Counted from the stretch's first letter, positions 1 to 15,278 are shown. The stretch: 64,000 bases of DNA from an uncultured Pelagibacteraceae bacterium (GCA_902578115.1 CACHBR010000004.1:55032-119031), one strand, 5' to 3'. The notes: generated from the letters alone by a model not told the origin. Numbers and translations: made by a program.

Positions 1-639
1 AATACAGTTTATAAAAAAAACTATTCCATTTTCGATATCAAGATCTCGATACCAGGAATAAGAAAAACTGTATTAAAAAAAATAAAGTTAAACCTTATCG
101 GGGCTTATAATATTCTTAACTCTGCTAGTGCAATAGCTATTTGTTTACATATTGGTATAGATATCAAAGTTATTAGAAATGCACTTAAAAAGTTTAGTGG
201 TATACAAAGAAGATTGACAAAAGTTTTTTCAGATAAACAAAGAGAATTTTTTGATGATTATGCTCATCATCCAACTGAAATCAAATCTGTTCTAAAAAGT
301 ATGAAGAAAATCAGTGCCGAAAGAAAAATAATTTCTGTTTTTCAGCCACATAGATATTCAAGGTTAAAATTATTAAAAAATAAATTTGCATCCTCTTTTC
401 AAGACTCAAATGTAGTTATTTTGTGCCCTGTTTTTTCAGCAGGAGAAAAAGTTGATAAAAATTATGATACATTTAAATTTGCTGATCTAATATCAAAAAA
501 GTCAAATGTTCAGGTGATTACTGTTGAAAATCAAAAAGATCTTAAAAACTTTTTTAAAAAAAATTTAATTAGTAATGAACTAGTGTTATGTATGGGTGCT
601 GGGTCTATATCAAAATGGATAAGGGAAATGGAACTTTAA
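1..639 (+). CDS. murC: UDP-N-acetylmuramate--L-alanine ligase, C-terminal part (5' end outside window)
   Basis: The reading frame is open from base 1, so the gene starts upstream of the window and about 212 C-terminal residues are visible. MurC adds L-alanine to UDP-MurNAc in the cytoplasm, the first peptide step of peptidoglycan synthesis. Visible Mur-ligase landmarks are the middle-domain segment GAYNILNSASA, the F-x-G-x-x-RR turn (FSGIQRR), the MurC signature DDYAHHPTEI and FQPHRYSR in the C-terminal domain, and the closing GAGSISKW segment. The stop codon abuts the ATG of murB, so the two are surely co-transcribed. Identification is firm; only the N-terminal ATP-binding domain cannot be examined. 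Confidence 0.96.
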   Translation, partial: NTVYKKNYSIFDIKISIPGIRKTVLKKIKLNLIGAYNILNSASAIAICLHIGIDIKVIRNALKKFSGIQRRLTKVFSDKQREFFDDYAHHPTEIKSVLKSMKKISAERKIISVFQPHRYSRLKLLKNKFASSFQDSNVVILCPVFSAGEKVDKNYDTFKFADLISKKSNVQVITVENQKDLKNFFKKNLISNELVLCMGAGSISKWIREMEL

Positions 640-1512
640 ATGTCAAACTTATTTTCAAGAGATATAGATTTAAAAAATTACAGCTGGTTTAATCTTGGTG
701 GCCCAGCCAAAAACTTTTTTAAACCAAAAAATAATACTGACCTTATAAATTTTTTTAATAAAAAAAATGATATTAATAAAAATATTCATATTTTAGGAGC
801 AGGATCTAATACTCTTTTTAGAGATGGTGGATACAATGGAACAATAATTAAATTGGGAAAGGAATTTAGTAATATTGAAATTCTAAATGATGGAAATTTA
901 CTTGTCGGAGCTGCATGTTTAGACAAAAAAATTGCAAATTTTGCGCTAGAAAACTCTTTTAAAGACTTTGAATTTTTATCCTGTATACCCGGCAGTATCG
1001 GAGGTGCAATTGCTATGAATTGTGGGTGCTATGGCAATGAAATTTCTAAATTAGTTATTTCTGTTGATGCAGTGACATTTGATGGACAATTAAAAACTTT
1101 TAATAAAGATCAAATTAAATTTTTTTATAGAGGAAGTGACTTTGGAGAACCACTTATTATCACAAGTGCTAAACTAAAGGGTAGCAAGGGTAAAAAAAAA
1201 GAAATACAAGAAAAACAGAATAAATTTTTAGATCAAAAAAAGAAAAGTCAGCCTAGTAAAATAAAAACTTGCGGTAGTACATTCAAAAATCCTGGAAATA
1301 AAAAAGCTTGGGAGTTAATCAAAGACTCAGGATGTATAAATTTGAAAGTCGGCGGAGCTAAATTGTCAAATCAACATTGTAATTTTTTTGTTAATGAGGG
1401 AAACGCAACATCAAAGGATATTGAGCTGTTGATTGAGAGCGTTAAAGATAAAGTTTATTTGAAAACAGGTATAAAACTAGATCTTGAGATAAAGATTGTA
1501 GGGAAAAATTAA
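640..1512 (+). CDS. murB: UDP-N-acetylenolpyruvoylglucosamine reductase
   Basis: MurB uses NADPH and FAD to reduce UDP-GlcNAc-enolpyruvate to UDP-MurNAc in the cytoplasm. The 290-residue protein has the FAD-binding segments GAGSNTLFRDGG (about residues 53-64) and IPGSIGGAIAMNCGCYG (about 116-132), the substrate-contact YRGSDF motif, and CGSTFKNP with the serine that donates a proton to the intermediate. A C-terminal acidic segment (LDLEIKIVG) supplies the expected glutamate. The length fits the short type II MurB form. The ATG follows the murC stop directly and the next gene begins 2 bp after its stop, placing it inside the wall-synthesis operon. Confidence 0.97.
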   Translation: MSNLFSRDIDLKNYSWFNLGGPAKNFFKPKNNTDLINFFNKKNDINKNIHILGAGSNTLFRDGGYNGTIIKLGKEFSNIEILNDGNLLVGAACLDKKIANFALENSFKDFEFLSCIPGSIGGAIAMNCGCYGNEISKLVISVDAVTFDGQLKTFNKDQIKFFYRGSDFGEPLIITSAKLKGSKGKKKEIQEKQNKFLDQKKKSQPSKIKTCGSTFKNPGNKKAWELIKDSGCINLKVGGAKLSNQHCNFFVNEGNATSKDIELLIESVKDKVYLKTGIKLDLEIKIVGKN

Positions 1513-1514
1513 CA

Positions 1515-2447
1515 TTGTATAAAAAAAAAAAAATTTTAGTTATATTAGGTGGAACATCAAAAGAAAGAGCCATTAGTATAGACACGGGTCTGGCTTGTAT
1601 TAAAGCATTAAAAAAATTAAAATATAAAATTATAAAATTTGACCCTAAACTTGCCCCGATCAGTGATATTAAAAAAAATAAAGCAGATATAATTTTTAAT
1701 GCACTACATGGAAAAGGTGGTGAAGATGGAACAATTCAAAGTTTTTTTGAATACATAGGATTACCTTACACTCACTCTGGCCCTATTTCATCTATGCTTG
1801 CTATGAATAAGTATTTTTCTAAAAAAATATTTATAAAGAATAAAATTATTACACCTAAATATTTTTATTTAAATAAAATAAATTTCTCAAATATAGACCT
1901 AAAAAAAGAAATAAAAAAAAATAGACTTAAATTTCCAATAGTAATAAAACCAAACCAGGAAGGTTCTAGTATTGGTGTAAATATCTGTAAAAATTATAAC
2001 TTTTTAAATAGTTCATTTAGAAAACTTAGAAAAAAATACGACGATTTAATATTTGAAAATTATATACCTGGAAAGGAGATACAAGTTGCAAATATTGGCA
2101 ATAATGCTATTGGCGCTATAGAACTTCAACCTAAAAGAAAATTTTATGATTATGATGCTAAATATAAAAAGTCATCTAATACAAGACACATTATGCCCGC
2201 TGATATTTCAAAAAAAAAATATAAGGAAGTCTTAAAAATATCTGAGAAAGCCTATAAAATTTTAAAATGCAAAGGTATTGCAAGATGTGATTTTAGATTT
2301 TACAAAGACAAATTTTATTTATTGGAAGTAAATACACAACCTGGCATGACTAGTTTATCTTTAGTTCCAGAAATAGCAGCATATGAGAATATTTCCTTCA
2401 CAAAACTTGTTAAATGGATGGTAAATAACGCAAGTCTTAATAGATGA
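1515..2447 (+). CDS. ddl: D-alanine--D-alanine ligase (TTG start)
   Basis: Ddl joins two D-alanines with ATP to give the terminal dipeptide of the peptidoglycan stem. The 310-residue protein shows an N-terminal GGTSKERAIS loop, the dipeptide-site HGKGGEDGTIQ motif, the ATP-grasp lysine segment FPIVIKPNQEGSSIGV, and the C-terminal metal/ATP motif EVNTQPGMT. The start is a TTG two bases after the murB stop; no in-frame ATG occurs before the conserved GGTS loop, so TTG is the credible start. It overlaps ftsQ by 4 bp (ATGA), indicating translational coupling. Confidence 0.95.
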   Translation: MYKKKKILVILGGTSKERAISIDTGLACIKALKKLKYKIIKFDPKLAPISDIKKNKADIIFNALHGKGGEDGTIQSFFEYIGLPYTHSGPISSMLAMNKYFSKKIFIKNKIITPKYFYLNKINFSNIDLKKEIKKNRLKFPIVIKPNQEGSSIGVNICKNYNFLNSSFRKLRKKYDDLIFENYIPGKEIQVANIGNNAIGAIELQPKRKFYDYDAKYKKSSNTRHIMPADISKKKYKEVLKISEKAYKILKCKGIARCDFRFYKDKFYLLEVNTQPGMTSLSLVPEIAAYENISFTKLVKWMVNNASLNR

Positions 2448-3118
2448 AAAAAAAGAATATTTTTTTTTGGTTTTTTCTTTTTATTTTATTAACTACATTT
2501 TATTTTGATTTTAATAAAACTAAATTAGCAGAAACTTTTAAAATAAAAAAAATTGAGATCCATGGTGTAGAAAATGCAGATATAAATTTGTTAAATCTCA
2601 GATTAGAAAGATTTAAATATAATAACTTTTTTTTAATAAATCGAAGTCAAATAGCTTCTTCTATAATTGATATTGATTTTATTAATAAAGTTTTAATAAA
2701 AAAAATATATCCTGATAAGGTTGAGATAAAAATAAAGGAACATAAGATTATAGGTATAATTATAAAAAATAAAAATAAATATATTTTAAGTAAAGACGGA
2801 ATAATTATTAAAAAATTTGATAAAAAATTTGAAACATTACCAATCATTTACGGAAAAGAAGCTCAAAATTTTTTTCCTCAATTTTATAAATCTCTTAAAG
2901 AAACAAATTTTGATATTAATAAAATCGAATTTTTTAAATATTTTGATACAAGGCGGTGGGATATATTTCTCAAAAGTGGCAGACTAATCAAACTTCCTAG
3001 TAATGAAAATGATACTAAGCAATCTATATTCAAATTTATGTCAATTAGTAAAGACAAAAAATTTGATAAATTTAAAATATTTGATTTTCGAGTAAAGAAT
3101 CAATTAATAATAAAGTAA
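2444..3118 (+). CDS. ftsQ: Cell division protein FtsQ, short form
   Basis: The product is a 224-residue bitopic membrane protein. A short basic N-terminus is followed by one hydrophobic segment (about residues 7-22) and a POTRA-like start, FKIKKIEIHGVENADINLL, typical of FtsQ, which links the FtsBL subcomplex to the divisome in the periplasm. Overall similarity is weak because the protein is Lys/Ile/Asn-rich, so the call leans on POTRA layout and position between ddl and ftsA. It is shorter than many alphaproteobacterial FtsQ proteins, in line with a reduced genome. The start codon overlaps the ddl stop. Confidence 0.85.
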   Translation: MKKKNIFFWFFLFILLTTFYFDFNKTKLAETFKIKKIEIHGVENADINLLNLRLERFKYNNFFLINRSQIASSIIDIDFINKVLIKKIYPDKVEIKIKEHKIIGIIIKNKNKYILSKDGIIIKKFDKKFETLPIIYGKEAQNFFPQFYKSLKETNFDINKIEFFKYFDTRRWDIFLKSGRLIKLPSNENDTKQSIFKFMSISKDKKFDKFKIFDFRVKNQLIIK

Positions 3119-3124
3119 AAAACA

Positions 3125-4300
3125 ATGGATGAAAAATTAATCATAGAGTTAGACAATGATAAAATTAAGTATGCTGTTTTTAAAACTAATAAAGAACAGG
3201 ATTATAAACTATTAAGAAATAAAATCTCAACAAATGCAGGAATTAAAAAAGGAAAAATTCTTGATTTTGAATACTCATCAAAAATAATAAGTAATGATCT
3301 TAATGAAATTGAAAAAAATGTTAACAAAGTTTTTAAAAGTATCTCCGTTGTTTTGAATCAAAAAGATGTATTTTGTACAAACTTATGTGGTTTTAAAAAG
3401 TTAAATGGTTCAAAAGTTGAAAAGAGAGACCTGGACTTCATTTTAAATGAAGCGAAAAATTCTATTTCCAAAAACCAGAAAAATAATTCTATACTTCATA
3501 TTTTGAATTCTAATTTTATTTTAGATAAAACAAAACAAGATAAAGTACCATTAAATATATTTGGAGACCATTTGAGTTTACATATGACTTTTGTTTCTAT
3601 ACCAGATAATAATTTAAAAAATATTAAGGAGATTTTTAATAATAGTGATTTAAAAATTGATAGAATAATTAGTAAACCTTTTGCTGAAAATATTAATTTA
3701 CTTAATTCAAATAAAAAATTAAAAAATTTTATTTCAATAAATATTGGAAATGAGCTTTCAACTATTACTTTATGTCAAGATTCTTCTCTTGTTTTCTTTA
3801 AAACTTTCCCATTTGGGTCCAATTCAATTTATAATGATATAAATCAACTTTGCTCTTTATCGAAAAATGAAGCAAAAACAATTATTGAAAATTTAGAAAA
3901 TAATAAATCAATATATATAGATAGGAAATTTTTTGTTAATTCAGATTATAAAAAAATAAGTTTAAATCATTTTAAAGAAATAATTAATGTTAGAATAAAA
4001 GAAATGTTAAATTATACTTTTAATAGCAATAAAGATTTAATTTATTATAAGAAAAAAATTGGAAAAATAAATATTTTTTTTGAAGATATTGATATTTACA
4101 AAAATTTGGGTGAAATCTTTAAAAGCCACTTAGATCTTAACGATCAAAAAATTCTTATAGAAAATTTCACTGACGATGACCTCGGGACACTTTATGGAGC
4201 AGCTGAATTAATATTTAAAGGTTGGCCCAATGAGGCGTTACCTTTCTCTATTAAAAAAAAGTCAATAATATCTGGTTTTTTCGATCGTTTTTTTAGCTAA
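3125..4300 (+). CDS. ftsA: Divergent cell division protein FtsA
   Basis: This 391-residue protein sits where FtsA, the actin-like membrane anchor of the Z ring, is expected. Visible features are an N-terminal strand with an acidic residue (IIELDNDKIKYAVF), an SHS2/1C-like central region, a phosphate-like segment ISINIGNELSTITL, a late GAAELI segment, and a C-terminal amphipathic tail (KKKSIISGFFDRFFS) resembling the FtsA membrane-targeting helix. The classic actin-fold motifs are poorly conserved. The next gene downstream is lpxC; no ftsZ lies between them, unlike the usual alphaproteobacterial ftsQ-ftsA-ftsZ order. Confidence 0.8.
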   Translation: MDEKLIIELDNDKIKYAVFKTNKEQDYKLLRNKISTNAGIKKGKILDFEYSSKIISNDLNEIEKNVNKVFKSISVVLNQKDVFCTNLCGFKKLNGSKVEKRDLDFILNEAKNSISKNQKNNSILHILNSNFILDKTKQDKVPLNIFGDHLSLHMTFVSIPDNNLKNIKEIFNNSDLKIDRIISKPFAENINLLNSNKKLKNFISINIGNELSTITLCQDSSLVFFKTFPFGSNSIYNDINQLCSLSKNEAKTIIENLENNKSIYIDRKFFVNSDYKKISLNHFKEIINVRIKEMLNYTFNSNKDLIYYKKKIGKINIFFEDIDIYKNLGEIFKSHLDLNDQKILIENFTDDDLGTLYGAAELIFKGWPNEALPFSIKKKSIISGFFDRFFS

Positions 4301-4365
4301 ATCGTAGTCTTTTGTAACATTAGTTGTTTTCAGTAGTTTTTTAAATTTCTATATAAACTTGAGTC

Positions 4366-5298
4366 ATGTGGGACAAATATCAAAAAACAGTAAATAGTGA
4401 AACGAACTTTTCAGGAATCGGATTGCACTCTGGTGTAAAAGTTGACGTTACATTAGTTCCAGGTAATTCAAATTCAGGAATAGTTTTTAAGAGAACAGAT
4501 TTAGAAAAAGACAATGAAATTGTTGCTAATTTTAAAAATGTATCTTCAGCAAAATTGTGTACTAAAATTGAGAATAATCATGGTGTAAGTGTTTCAACTA
4601 TAGAGCATTTACTTGCAGCGTTTTATGTGTGTGGAATTGACAATATCATTGTAAATTTAAATGGTCCCGAAGTCCCTATTATGGACGGTTCAGCGAAAGA
4701 ATTTGTAAAGATTATAAATGAGGTAGGATTAAAAACACTTGAAGGCAAAAGGAAGTTTGTAAGAGTCAAAAAAAGTGTTGAATTAAAAAAAGAAGATGGG
4801 AGAACAATAAGTGCAAAACCGTCAAGCCAAACTTTTGATGTAAAGTTTACATTAAATTACAAAAAAAACCCTTTAATTAAAACACAAATAAATAAAATAA
4901 ATTTTGCGGAAAAAAATTTAGAAGACATTGTAGTTGCAAGGACTTTCTGCTTATACGAAGATATAGAGATGATAAAATCTATGGGACTTGCCAAAGGTGG
5001 AAGTTTAGATAATGCCATAGTTGTTAGAGGCAATGAAGTTTTAAATAGGGGTGGACTTAGATCTAAAAAAGAATTTGTAAATCACAAAATACTCGACCTA
5101 GTCGGAGATTTCATGCTTTCAGGAACTAGATTAATTGGTTCGGTAGAATGTTTTCACGGTGGTCATGCATTGACTATTGAATTCTTAAAAAAGATTTTTT
5201 CTAATAAAAATAACTATGAAGTTGTAGAAAGTCATTCTTTATTCTCTAATGTAAGAAAAATCATTCCTCTTAATAAGAGATTTGCTGTAAACGCTTAA
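4366..5298 (+). CDS. lpxC: UDP-3-O-acyl-N-acetylglucosamine deacetylase
   Basis: LpxC performs the committed zinc-dependent deacetylation of lipid A synthesis. The 310-residue protein contains the three zinc ligands: histidine in STIEHLLAAFY, and histidine plus aspartate in HKILDLVGDF. The catalytic histidine is in HGGHALTIEF. The substrate loop FSGIGLHSG at the N-terminus and the PEVPIMDGSAKEF segment are also diagnostic. A 65-bp gap separates it from ftsA. Presence of lpxC shows a lipid-A-bearing outer membrane and fits the polysaccharide genes at 17-27 kb. Confidence 0.97.
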   Translation: MWDKYQKTVNSETNFSGIGLHSGVKVDVTLVPGNSNSGIVFKRTDLEKDNEIVANFKNVSSAKLCTKIENNHGVSVSTIEHLLAAFYVCGIDNIIVNLNGPEVPIMDGSAKEFVKIINEVGLKTLEGKRKFVRVKKSVELKKEDGRTISAKPSSQTFDVKFTLNYKKNPLIKTQINKINFAEKNLEDIVVARTFCLYEDIEMIKSMGLAKGGSLDNAIVVRGNEVLNRGGLRSKKEFVNHKILDLVGDFMLSGTRLIGSVECFHGGHALTIEFLKKIFSNKNNYEVVESHSLFSNVRKIIPLNKRFAVNA

Positions 5299-5346
5299 TT
5301 CTAAGACCATTTTACGCCAAGTGTTTTTTTTGTTATTAATAACTTA

Positions 5347-9897
<4,551 letters not shown>

Positions 9898-9898
<1 letters not shown>

Positions 9899-11925
9899 TA
9901 CTTAATTAATTTTTTTTTTAATCTTGCCCATCCTGGGCTTCTATATTCGATGTTATCATCTATAAGATTATCCTGATTGAAATCAAAGTCGTCAGCTATT
10001 TCTTTTACTGGTTCTTCATTTTTTTCAATACCATTATCAGGGAGTTCATTTATAAATCGCGAAGCCAAACTATCCATCCAATCACCATGCCACAATCTTT
10101 TCATTGCAAAAGAAATATAGGCTTTTTTTTGTGCTCTAGTTATGCCTACGTATGCCAATCTTCTTTCTTCCTCTAAAGCAAGATCCCCTTTTTCTTCTAG
10201 AGATTTTTGATGGGGGAAAAGACCTTCTTCCCACCCAGGTAAAAAAACACTTTCAAATTCCAAACCTTTTGCAGCATGCATAGTCATAATATTTACTTTT
10301 TCATCCCCCCATTCTTGATCGATTGATGTTGCCAGAGCAACATGCTCTAAGAAACCCTGTAAATTATCATAATCATGCATAGCTCTTAAAAGTTCTTTTA
10401 AATTTTCAATTTTGTTTTCATTTTCTAAATCTTTTTTATTTTTTAACATTGCTGAATATCCAGATTCATCTAAAATAATTTTTAAAAGATCATAATGCTT
10501 TTTGGTTTTTAAATTTGATCTCCATTTTGAAATTAATTCAAGCAAGTTATTAATCACAACTCTCACTTTAGGTTTAAATTCGTTTAGTTGTAAAAGCTTT
10601 CGCGCAGAATCTTCTAAACAAGATTTATTTTTTGATGAATAGTTGTGTAATTGTTTAATTGTAGCATCACCTAAACCTCTTTTTGGGGTATTTATAATTC
10701 TTTCAAATGCTAAATCGTCAAATTTTTGATTTATAATTCTTAAATAACATATTGCATCTTTAACTTCGGCTCTTTCATAAAATTTTATTCCTCCAATAAT
10801 TCGGTAATTAATTCCCGTTTTTAAAAATCTTTCCTCAAACTCTCTTGTCTGATATATCGCTCTAACTAAGATTGCTATATTGTTAAGTGAAGATTTTTTT
10901 TTGATATTTTCCTCTATCAAATCACTTATACCTTCAGCTTCTTCTTTACCATCTCTATAACAGTTTAATTTAACAGCATCTCCTTTTTCGCCATCGGACC
11001 AAAGTTTTTTCCCCAATCGATCTTTATTATGAGATATCAAAAAAGATGCTACATCCAATATATTTTTAGTTGATCTATAATTTTGTTCTAGGCGAAAAAC
11101 TTTACAATCAGGATAAACTTTGTCGAAACCTAAAAAATTTTTAATTTCAGCACCTCTCCAACTATAAATAGATTGGTCATCATCTCCAACACAACATATA
11201 TTTTTATTTTTATTTATAATTAAATTTAGCCATTTATTTTGAATAAAGTTTGTATCTTGATATTCATCTACTAAAATATATTTAAAGTTATTTGAATAAA
11301 TATTTTTAATATCTTCGTTACTTTCAAAAATTTTTACACAATAAAGAATTAAATCACCAAAATCACATGCATTTAGATCTTTAATTTTATTCTGATAAAT
11401 TTTATAAACCTTAAGGATTTGTGCCTCAAATAAGTTTTTATTTGTCAAATTAACTTCATCAGGTAATAAACCCTTATTTTTCCACTGGTCAATTAAGGAC
11501 ATTATAAATTGGGGTGAGATTTTTTTTGCATCAATATTCTCACCTTTACAAATATTTTTAATAAGTTTTTTTTGATCGTCAGTATCCAATATTGTAAAAT
11601 TGCTTTTCAAACCAATTGCTTCTGCATGTCTTCTAAGAAATTTTACACTTATTGAATGAAAAGTACCTAACCAAGCGAGCGAGTTTGTTTTACCACCTAT
11701 TATTTTGATAACTCTCTCGCGCATTTCCTTGGCTGCTTTATTTGTAAAAGTGACACAAAGTATTTGATTTGGCCAAGCTTTTTTTTGCTCAAGAATATAC
11801 GCCAATCGCGACGTTAATACTTTTGTCTTACCTGATCCAGCGCCAGCGACAACTAGACTAGGACCCTCTGTATTTAATACAGCAGATTTTTGTTCATCAT
11901 TCAGTTTTTGTAAAAAATCTTTCAT
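9898..11925 (-). CDS. uvrD: UvrD/PcrA-type ATP-dependent DNA helicase
   Basis: A superfamily 1A 3'-5' helicase acting in nucleotide-excision and mismatch repair. Motifs in order: Walker A VVAGAGSGKT, LVDEYQDTN, GDDDQSIYSWRGAE, LEQNYRST, MTMHAAKGLEF and RRLAYVGITRA. The start is placed at 11925 (MKDFLQKLNDEQKSAV), because the Q-motif region begins here. The frame remains open to 11988, but that extension would overlap the divergent AsmA-like gene and adds 21 non-conserved residues. The length is 675 residues with this start. The C-terminal acidic stretch and RSPGWARLKKK tail resemble UvrD/PcrA C-termini. Confidence 0.94.
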
Positions 11926-11972
11926 TGTAAAATTCTTTATTTTTGGTTCTATACTGCTTATAAAACAACGAG

Positions 11973-13436
11973 ATGCAAAATTCAGCAACTAAAATTATAA
12001 AATTTATATTAAATAAAAAGAATATTGAAAAATTATATAAAAACCTAAGTAAACAAACAGTTATACCTTTAATTTTATTATCTGTTTTATTTATATTTTC
12101 ATACTATTTTTTAAAACCTTATTTTTATAAGTATGACTCAAACATAAAAGTTATTGAAAAAAAAATAAAAGGAGAATTTAAATTAGATATAAAAATAAAC
12201 GGCAAAATATCATATAGTTTTTTACCATCACCAAGAATTAAAATTAAGAAATCAGAACTAAATTTCAATAATAAAAAAAATCCTATTTTACTAGAGGAAA
12301 TAAATATATTGATACCAGTTTTAAATAATAAAGAACTAAAAGATATTAATTTTAAAAAATTTTACGTAGAAAATAGTACCACTGAAATATACTCAAGTGA
12401 CTTTAAAGACTACTTTATATACTTAACAAAAATTAAAAATAAAGATATTCTTTTTAAAAATTCAACTCTCTTTTTCTTAGACGATCAAAAAAATAAAGTT
12501 TTGTTTGAAGATTTTTATTTTAGTGACAAGTTAAGAAATAATACTCACCACATAGACTTAAAAAGTTTTTTTTCAGAAAATAAAATAAAAATTAAATTTA
12601 AAAACATCATCGACGGAAAAAAAAATTTAGATATTGAAGTCCCGCAAATCGATTCAAATATCAAAGTATCCTTTAATCCTTCTAGTAGTTTAGAAAGTGT
12701 AAAAGGAAAGTCAAAAATTAAACTATTTGATAATATTCTTATTATTAATTTTGAGGGTAAAAATAAATTTAAAATTTACGAATCATTTTTGAGAAGTAAA
12801 TTTTTAAATTCTAAGATAGATGGTGATATTTCGTTAGTTGAAAATTTAACATTCAACCTTAATTTACAAATAAATCAAATAAATTTCAGAAAATTGATTT
12901 TTAATTATTTTCCGGAAGGAAAAGAAAATAATATTTTCAATTCAGGTTTGAGTAAAAAAATTAACGGTAAATTAAACATTTTAATTAAAAATACAGACTC
13001 CTTCATCGGAAGAATAAACGACCTCAAAATGAAATTAATTTTTGAAAATGGAGATATTAGGGTGCAAAGCGGATCTGCAATTTTGCCATATAAAAGCAAA
13101 ATCAATTTTAATTTTTTGTTTACCGAAAACCTTACTAATCCATTTATAGATTTTAATATAAATTTTAACTCTCAAAATACAAACAAAATTCTTAGGAGAT
13201 TTAATATTTACGAAAAATTTAATAAAAAAACATCGCTATCCCTTCAAGGAAAAATAGATGTAGAAAAAAATAGAATAAAATTTAAAAATATAATATTAAA
13301 TAATAGAGAAAAACTAGATAGAAAAGATATATTAGATGTAGAAAAAAAATTTAACCAATTTGTTTTAGACGCAGGTATTGTCGGTATTATTGATTTTTTT
13401 AGGTTAAAGAAATTTACAAAAGAAATTTTAAATTAG
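11973..13436 (+). CDS. AsmA-like inner-membrane/periplasmic protein
   Basis: A 487-residue protein with one N-terminal membrane anchor (about residues 29-48, QTVIPLILLSVLFIFSYYFL) and a periplasmic part opening with KLDIKINGKISYSFLPSPRIKIKKSEL. This matches the start of AsmA-family proteins, which are linked to outer-membrane biogenesis and inter-membrane lipid transport. The rest is beta-rich, Lys/Asn/Phe-biased and poorly conserved, as is common for the family. It is divergent from uvrD with 47 bp between the starts and convergent with fumC. Function beyond 'AsmA-like' is not supported. Confidence 0.72.
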   Translation: MQNSATKIIKFILNKKNIEKLYKNLSKQTVIPLILLSVLFIFSYYFLKPYFYKYDSNIKVIEKKIKGEFKLDIKINGKISYSFLPSPRIKIKKSELNFNNKKNPILLEEINILIPVLNNKELKDINFKKFYVENSTTEIYSSDFKDYFIYLTKIKNKDILFKNSTLFFLDDQKNKVLFEDFYFSDKLRNNTHHIDLKSFFSENKIKIKFKNIIDGKKNLDIEVPQIDSNIKVSFNPSSSLESVKGKSKIKLFDNILIINFEGKNKFKIYESFLRSKFLNSKIDGDISLVENLTFNLNLQINQINFRKLIFNYFPEGKENNIFNSGLSKKINGKLNILIKNTDSFIGRINDLKMKLIFENGDIRVQSGSAILPYKSKINFNFLFTENLTNPFIDFNINFNSQNTNKILRRFNIYEKFNKKTSLSLQGKIDVEKNRIKFKNIILNNREKLDRKDILDVEKKFNQFVLDAGIVGIIDFFRLKKFTKEILN

Positions 13437-13449
13437 TGTCACTAAAATA

Positions 13450-14838
13450 TTATCTTGGTTTTATCATTTTTTTAGGATCAACAATTTTTATAAATTCTTT
13501 TTCACTAATCAATCCAGTTTTTAAAGCTTCCTCTTTTAAAGTTGTACCATTTGTGTGGGCTTTTTTTGCTACTTTAGCTGCATTATCGTAGCCAATCTTT
13601 GGAGATAAAGCAGTTACTAGCATTAATGAATTATCAAGCAAAAACTTTATTCGTTTTTTATCGGCCTTTAGACCTTTTATACAATATTTTGCAAAGCCAC
13701 TGGCAGAATCCGACATTATATTTATTGATTGTAAAATATTATGAATAATAAGTGGCTTAAAAACATTAAGTTCGAAATGTCCGTGTGATCCAGCCATGGT
13801 TATACCATTATGATTTCCAATCACTTTTACACAAACCATTGTAACTGCCTCGCACTGAGTTGGATTTATTTTACCTGGCATAATCGAGGATCCAGGCTCG
13901 TTTTCTGGAAGTATCAATTCACCATAGCCAGCTCTAGGACCAGAACCTAAAAATCTTATATCATTTGCTATTTTCATTAGACAAACAGCTGCAGTATTCA
14001 TTGTTCCAGAAAAGTTTACTATTGCGTCGTGTGCAGCTAAAGCAGCAAATTTATTTTTTGCAGGTTTAAATGGAAGTTTAGTTATTTTTTTTATCTCTGT
14101 AACTATTTTTTTATCAAAATTTTTTTTTGTATTTAAACCTGTTCCTACTGCTGTTCCTCCCTGAGCCAGGTAATATATTTCATCTAAAGATTTTTCTATT
14201 CTCTCAATACATTTTTTTAATTGTGAATGATAACCAGAAAATTCTTGACCCAATGTTAAAGGTGTAGCATCTTGCAGATGTGTTCTACCTAACTTTACTA
14301 TTTTATTAAATTGAGTAATTTTTTTACTTAATTCTTTTTCAAGAAGCTTTAAAGCTGGTAATAATTTTTTTTTAGTTTTTAAAGCAATGGCTATATGCAT
14401 CGCCGTAGGGAATACATCATTTGTTGATTGGGATTTATTAACATGATCATTTGGGTGAACAGGTTTTTTAGTTCCCATTTTTCCTCCCATCATTTGAATT
14501 GCTCTATTAGATATTACTTCATTGACATTCATATTAGTTTGAGTACCCGACCCAGTTTGCCAAACCTTTAAAGGGAAATGTTCGTTGAGCTTGCCTTTGA
14601 TCACCTCGTCGGCAGCCTTAATAATGTATTTACTTAATTTTTTGTCTAAATCTCTATTCCTTGCATTAACAATAGCAGCTGATTTTTTAACAATTCCTAT
14701 TGATTGAATTAAAATTGGTCTAACTAGAAAATCACCAATATCAAAGTATTTATTTGATCTTTGTGTCGAAGCGCCCCAATACTTATCACCAGGAACTTTA
14801 ATTTTACCTATAGAATCAAATTCAGTTCTATATTTCAT
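13450..14838 (-). CDS. fumC: Fumarate hydratase class II
   Basis: FumC interconverts fumarate and L-malate in the TCA cycle and is iron-independent and oxygen-stable. The 462-residue protein carries [22 protein letters not shown] near residue 100, the [16 protein letters not shown] segment, and the superfamily signature [15 protein letters not shown] with the catalytic serine. The pattern separates it from aspartase, which shares the fold, though aspartase activity cannot be fully excluded by eye. It is a single gene convergent with the AsmA-like gene, with 13 bp between the stops. Confidence 0.95.
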   Translation of the reverse strand: MKYRTEFDSIGKIKVPGDKYWGASTQRSNKYFDIGDFLVRPILIQSIGIVKKSAAIVNARNRDLDKKLSKYIIKAADEVIKGKLNEHFPLKVWQTGSGTQTNMNVNEVISNRAIQMMGGKMGTKKPVHPNDHVNKSQSTNDVFPTAMHIAIALKTKKKLLPALKLLEKELSKKITQFNKIVKLGRTHLQDATPLTLGQEFSGYHSQLKKCIERIEKSLDEIYYLAQGGTAVGTGLNTKKNFDKKIVTEIKKITKLPFKPAKNKFAALAAHDAIVNFSGTMNTAAVCLMKIANDIRFLGSGPRAGYGELILPENEPGSSIMPGKINPTQCEAVTMVCVKVIGNHNGITMAGSHGHFELNVFKPLIIHNILQSINIMSDSASGFAKYCIKGLKADKKRIKFLLDNSLMLVTALSPKIGYDNAAKVAKKAHTNGTTLKEEALKTGLISEKEFIKIVDPKKMIKPR

Positions 14839-14904
14839 TCGTGTACCAAATTATATTAAACATTGATAATTGTAAACTAGTTAACATTTAACTGTGGAGA
14901 TTTT

Positions 14905-15276
14905 ATGACAAACTTTAATAGTGTTAAAAAATTCATGGAAGTTTTTGGTCAGGAAGTAAAGACTAAAGCTGAATTTCCTTCAGAAAAAATAATTAAACTT
15001 CGATTAAATTTAATCCAAGAAGAATTAGATGAATTTGATCAGGCATTGAAAAACAAGGATTTAAAAGAGGTAGCAGATGCTTTAACTGATATTTTGTATG
15101 TAACGTATGGAGCGGGACATGCATTTGGAATTGATCTTGATAAATGTTTTGAAGAAGTTCAAAGATCCAATATGAGTAAACTTGGAGAAAATGGAAAACC
15201 AATTTATAATGAAAAGGGTAAAGTAATGAAAGGACCTAAATATTTTCAGCCGGATTTAAACAAATTTATTAAATAA
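14905..15276 (+). CDS. MazG/PRA-PH superfamily nucleotide pyrophosphohydrolase-like protein
   Basis: This 123-residue all-alpha protein has the paired acidic motif of the MazG superfamily: EELDEF (about residues 38-43) followed by EVADALTDILYVTYGAG (about 56-72), where the glutamates and aspartates bind Mg2+. Members hydrolyse non-canonical nucleoside triphosphates or phosphoribosyl-ATP. The C-terminal NEKGKVMKGPKYFQPDL extension occurs in phage-like and bacterial members annotated as PRA-PH-like. A purine-rich GGAGA precedes the ATG. The specific substrate is unknown; it is not a full HisE and lies away from any histidine gene. Confidence 0.8.
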   Translation: MTNFNSVKKFMEVFGQEVKTKAEFPSEKIIKLRLNLIQEELDEFDQALKNKDLKEVADALTDILYVTYGAGHAFGIDLDKCFEEVQRSNMSKLGENGKPIYNEKGKVMKGPKYFQPDLNKFIK

Positions 15277-15278
15277 GA

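Noticed and set aside
4301..4365. Possible promoter before lpxC (TTGTTT ... TATAAA).
   Set aside because: The spacing between the two hexamers is about 22 bp, too long for a standard sigma-70 promoter, and the region is AT-rich enough to give such matches by chance.
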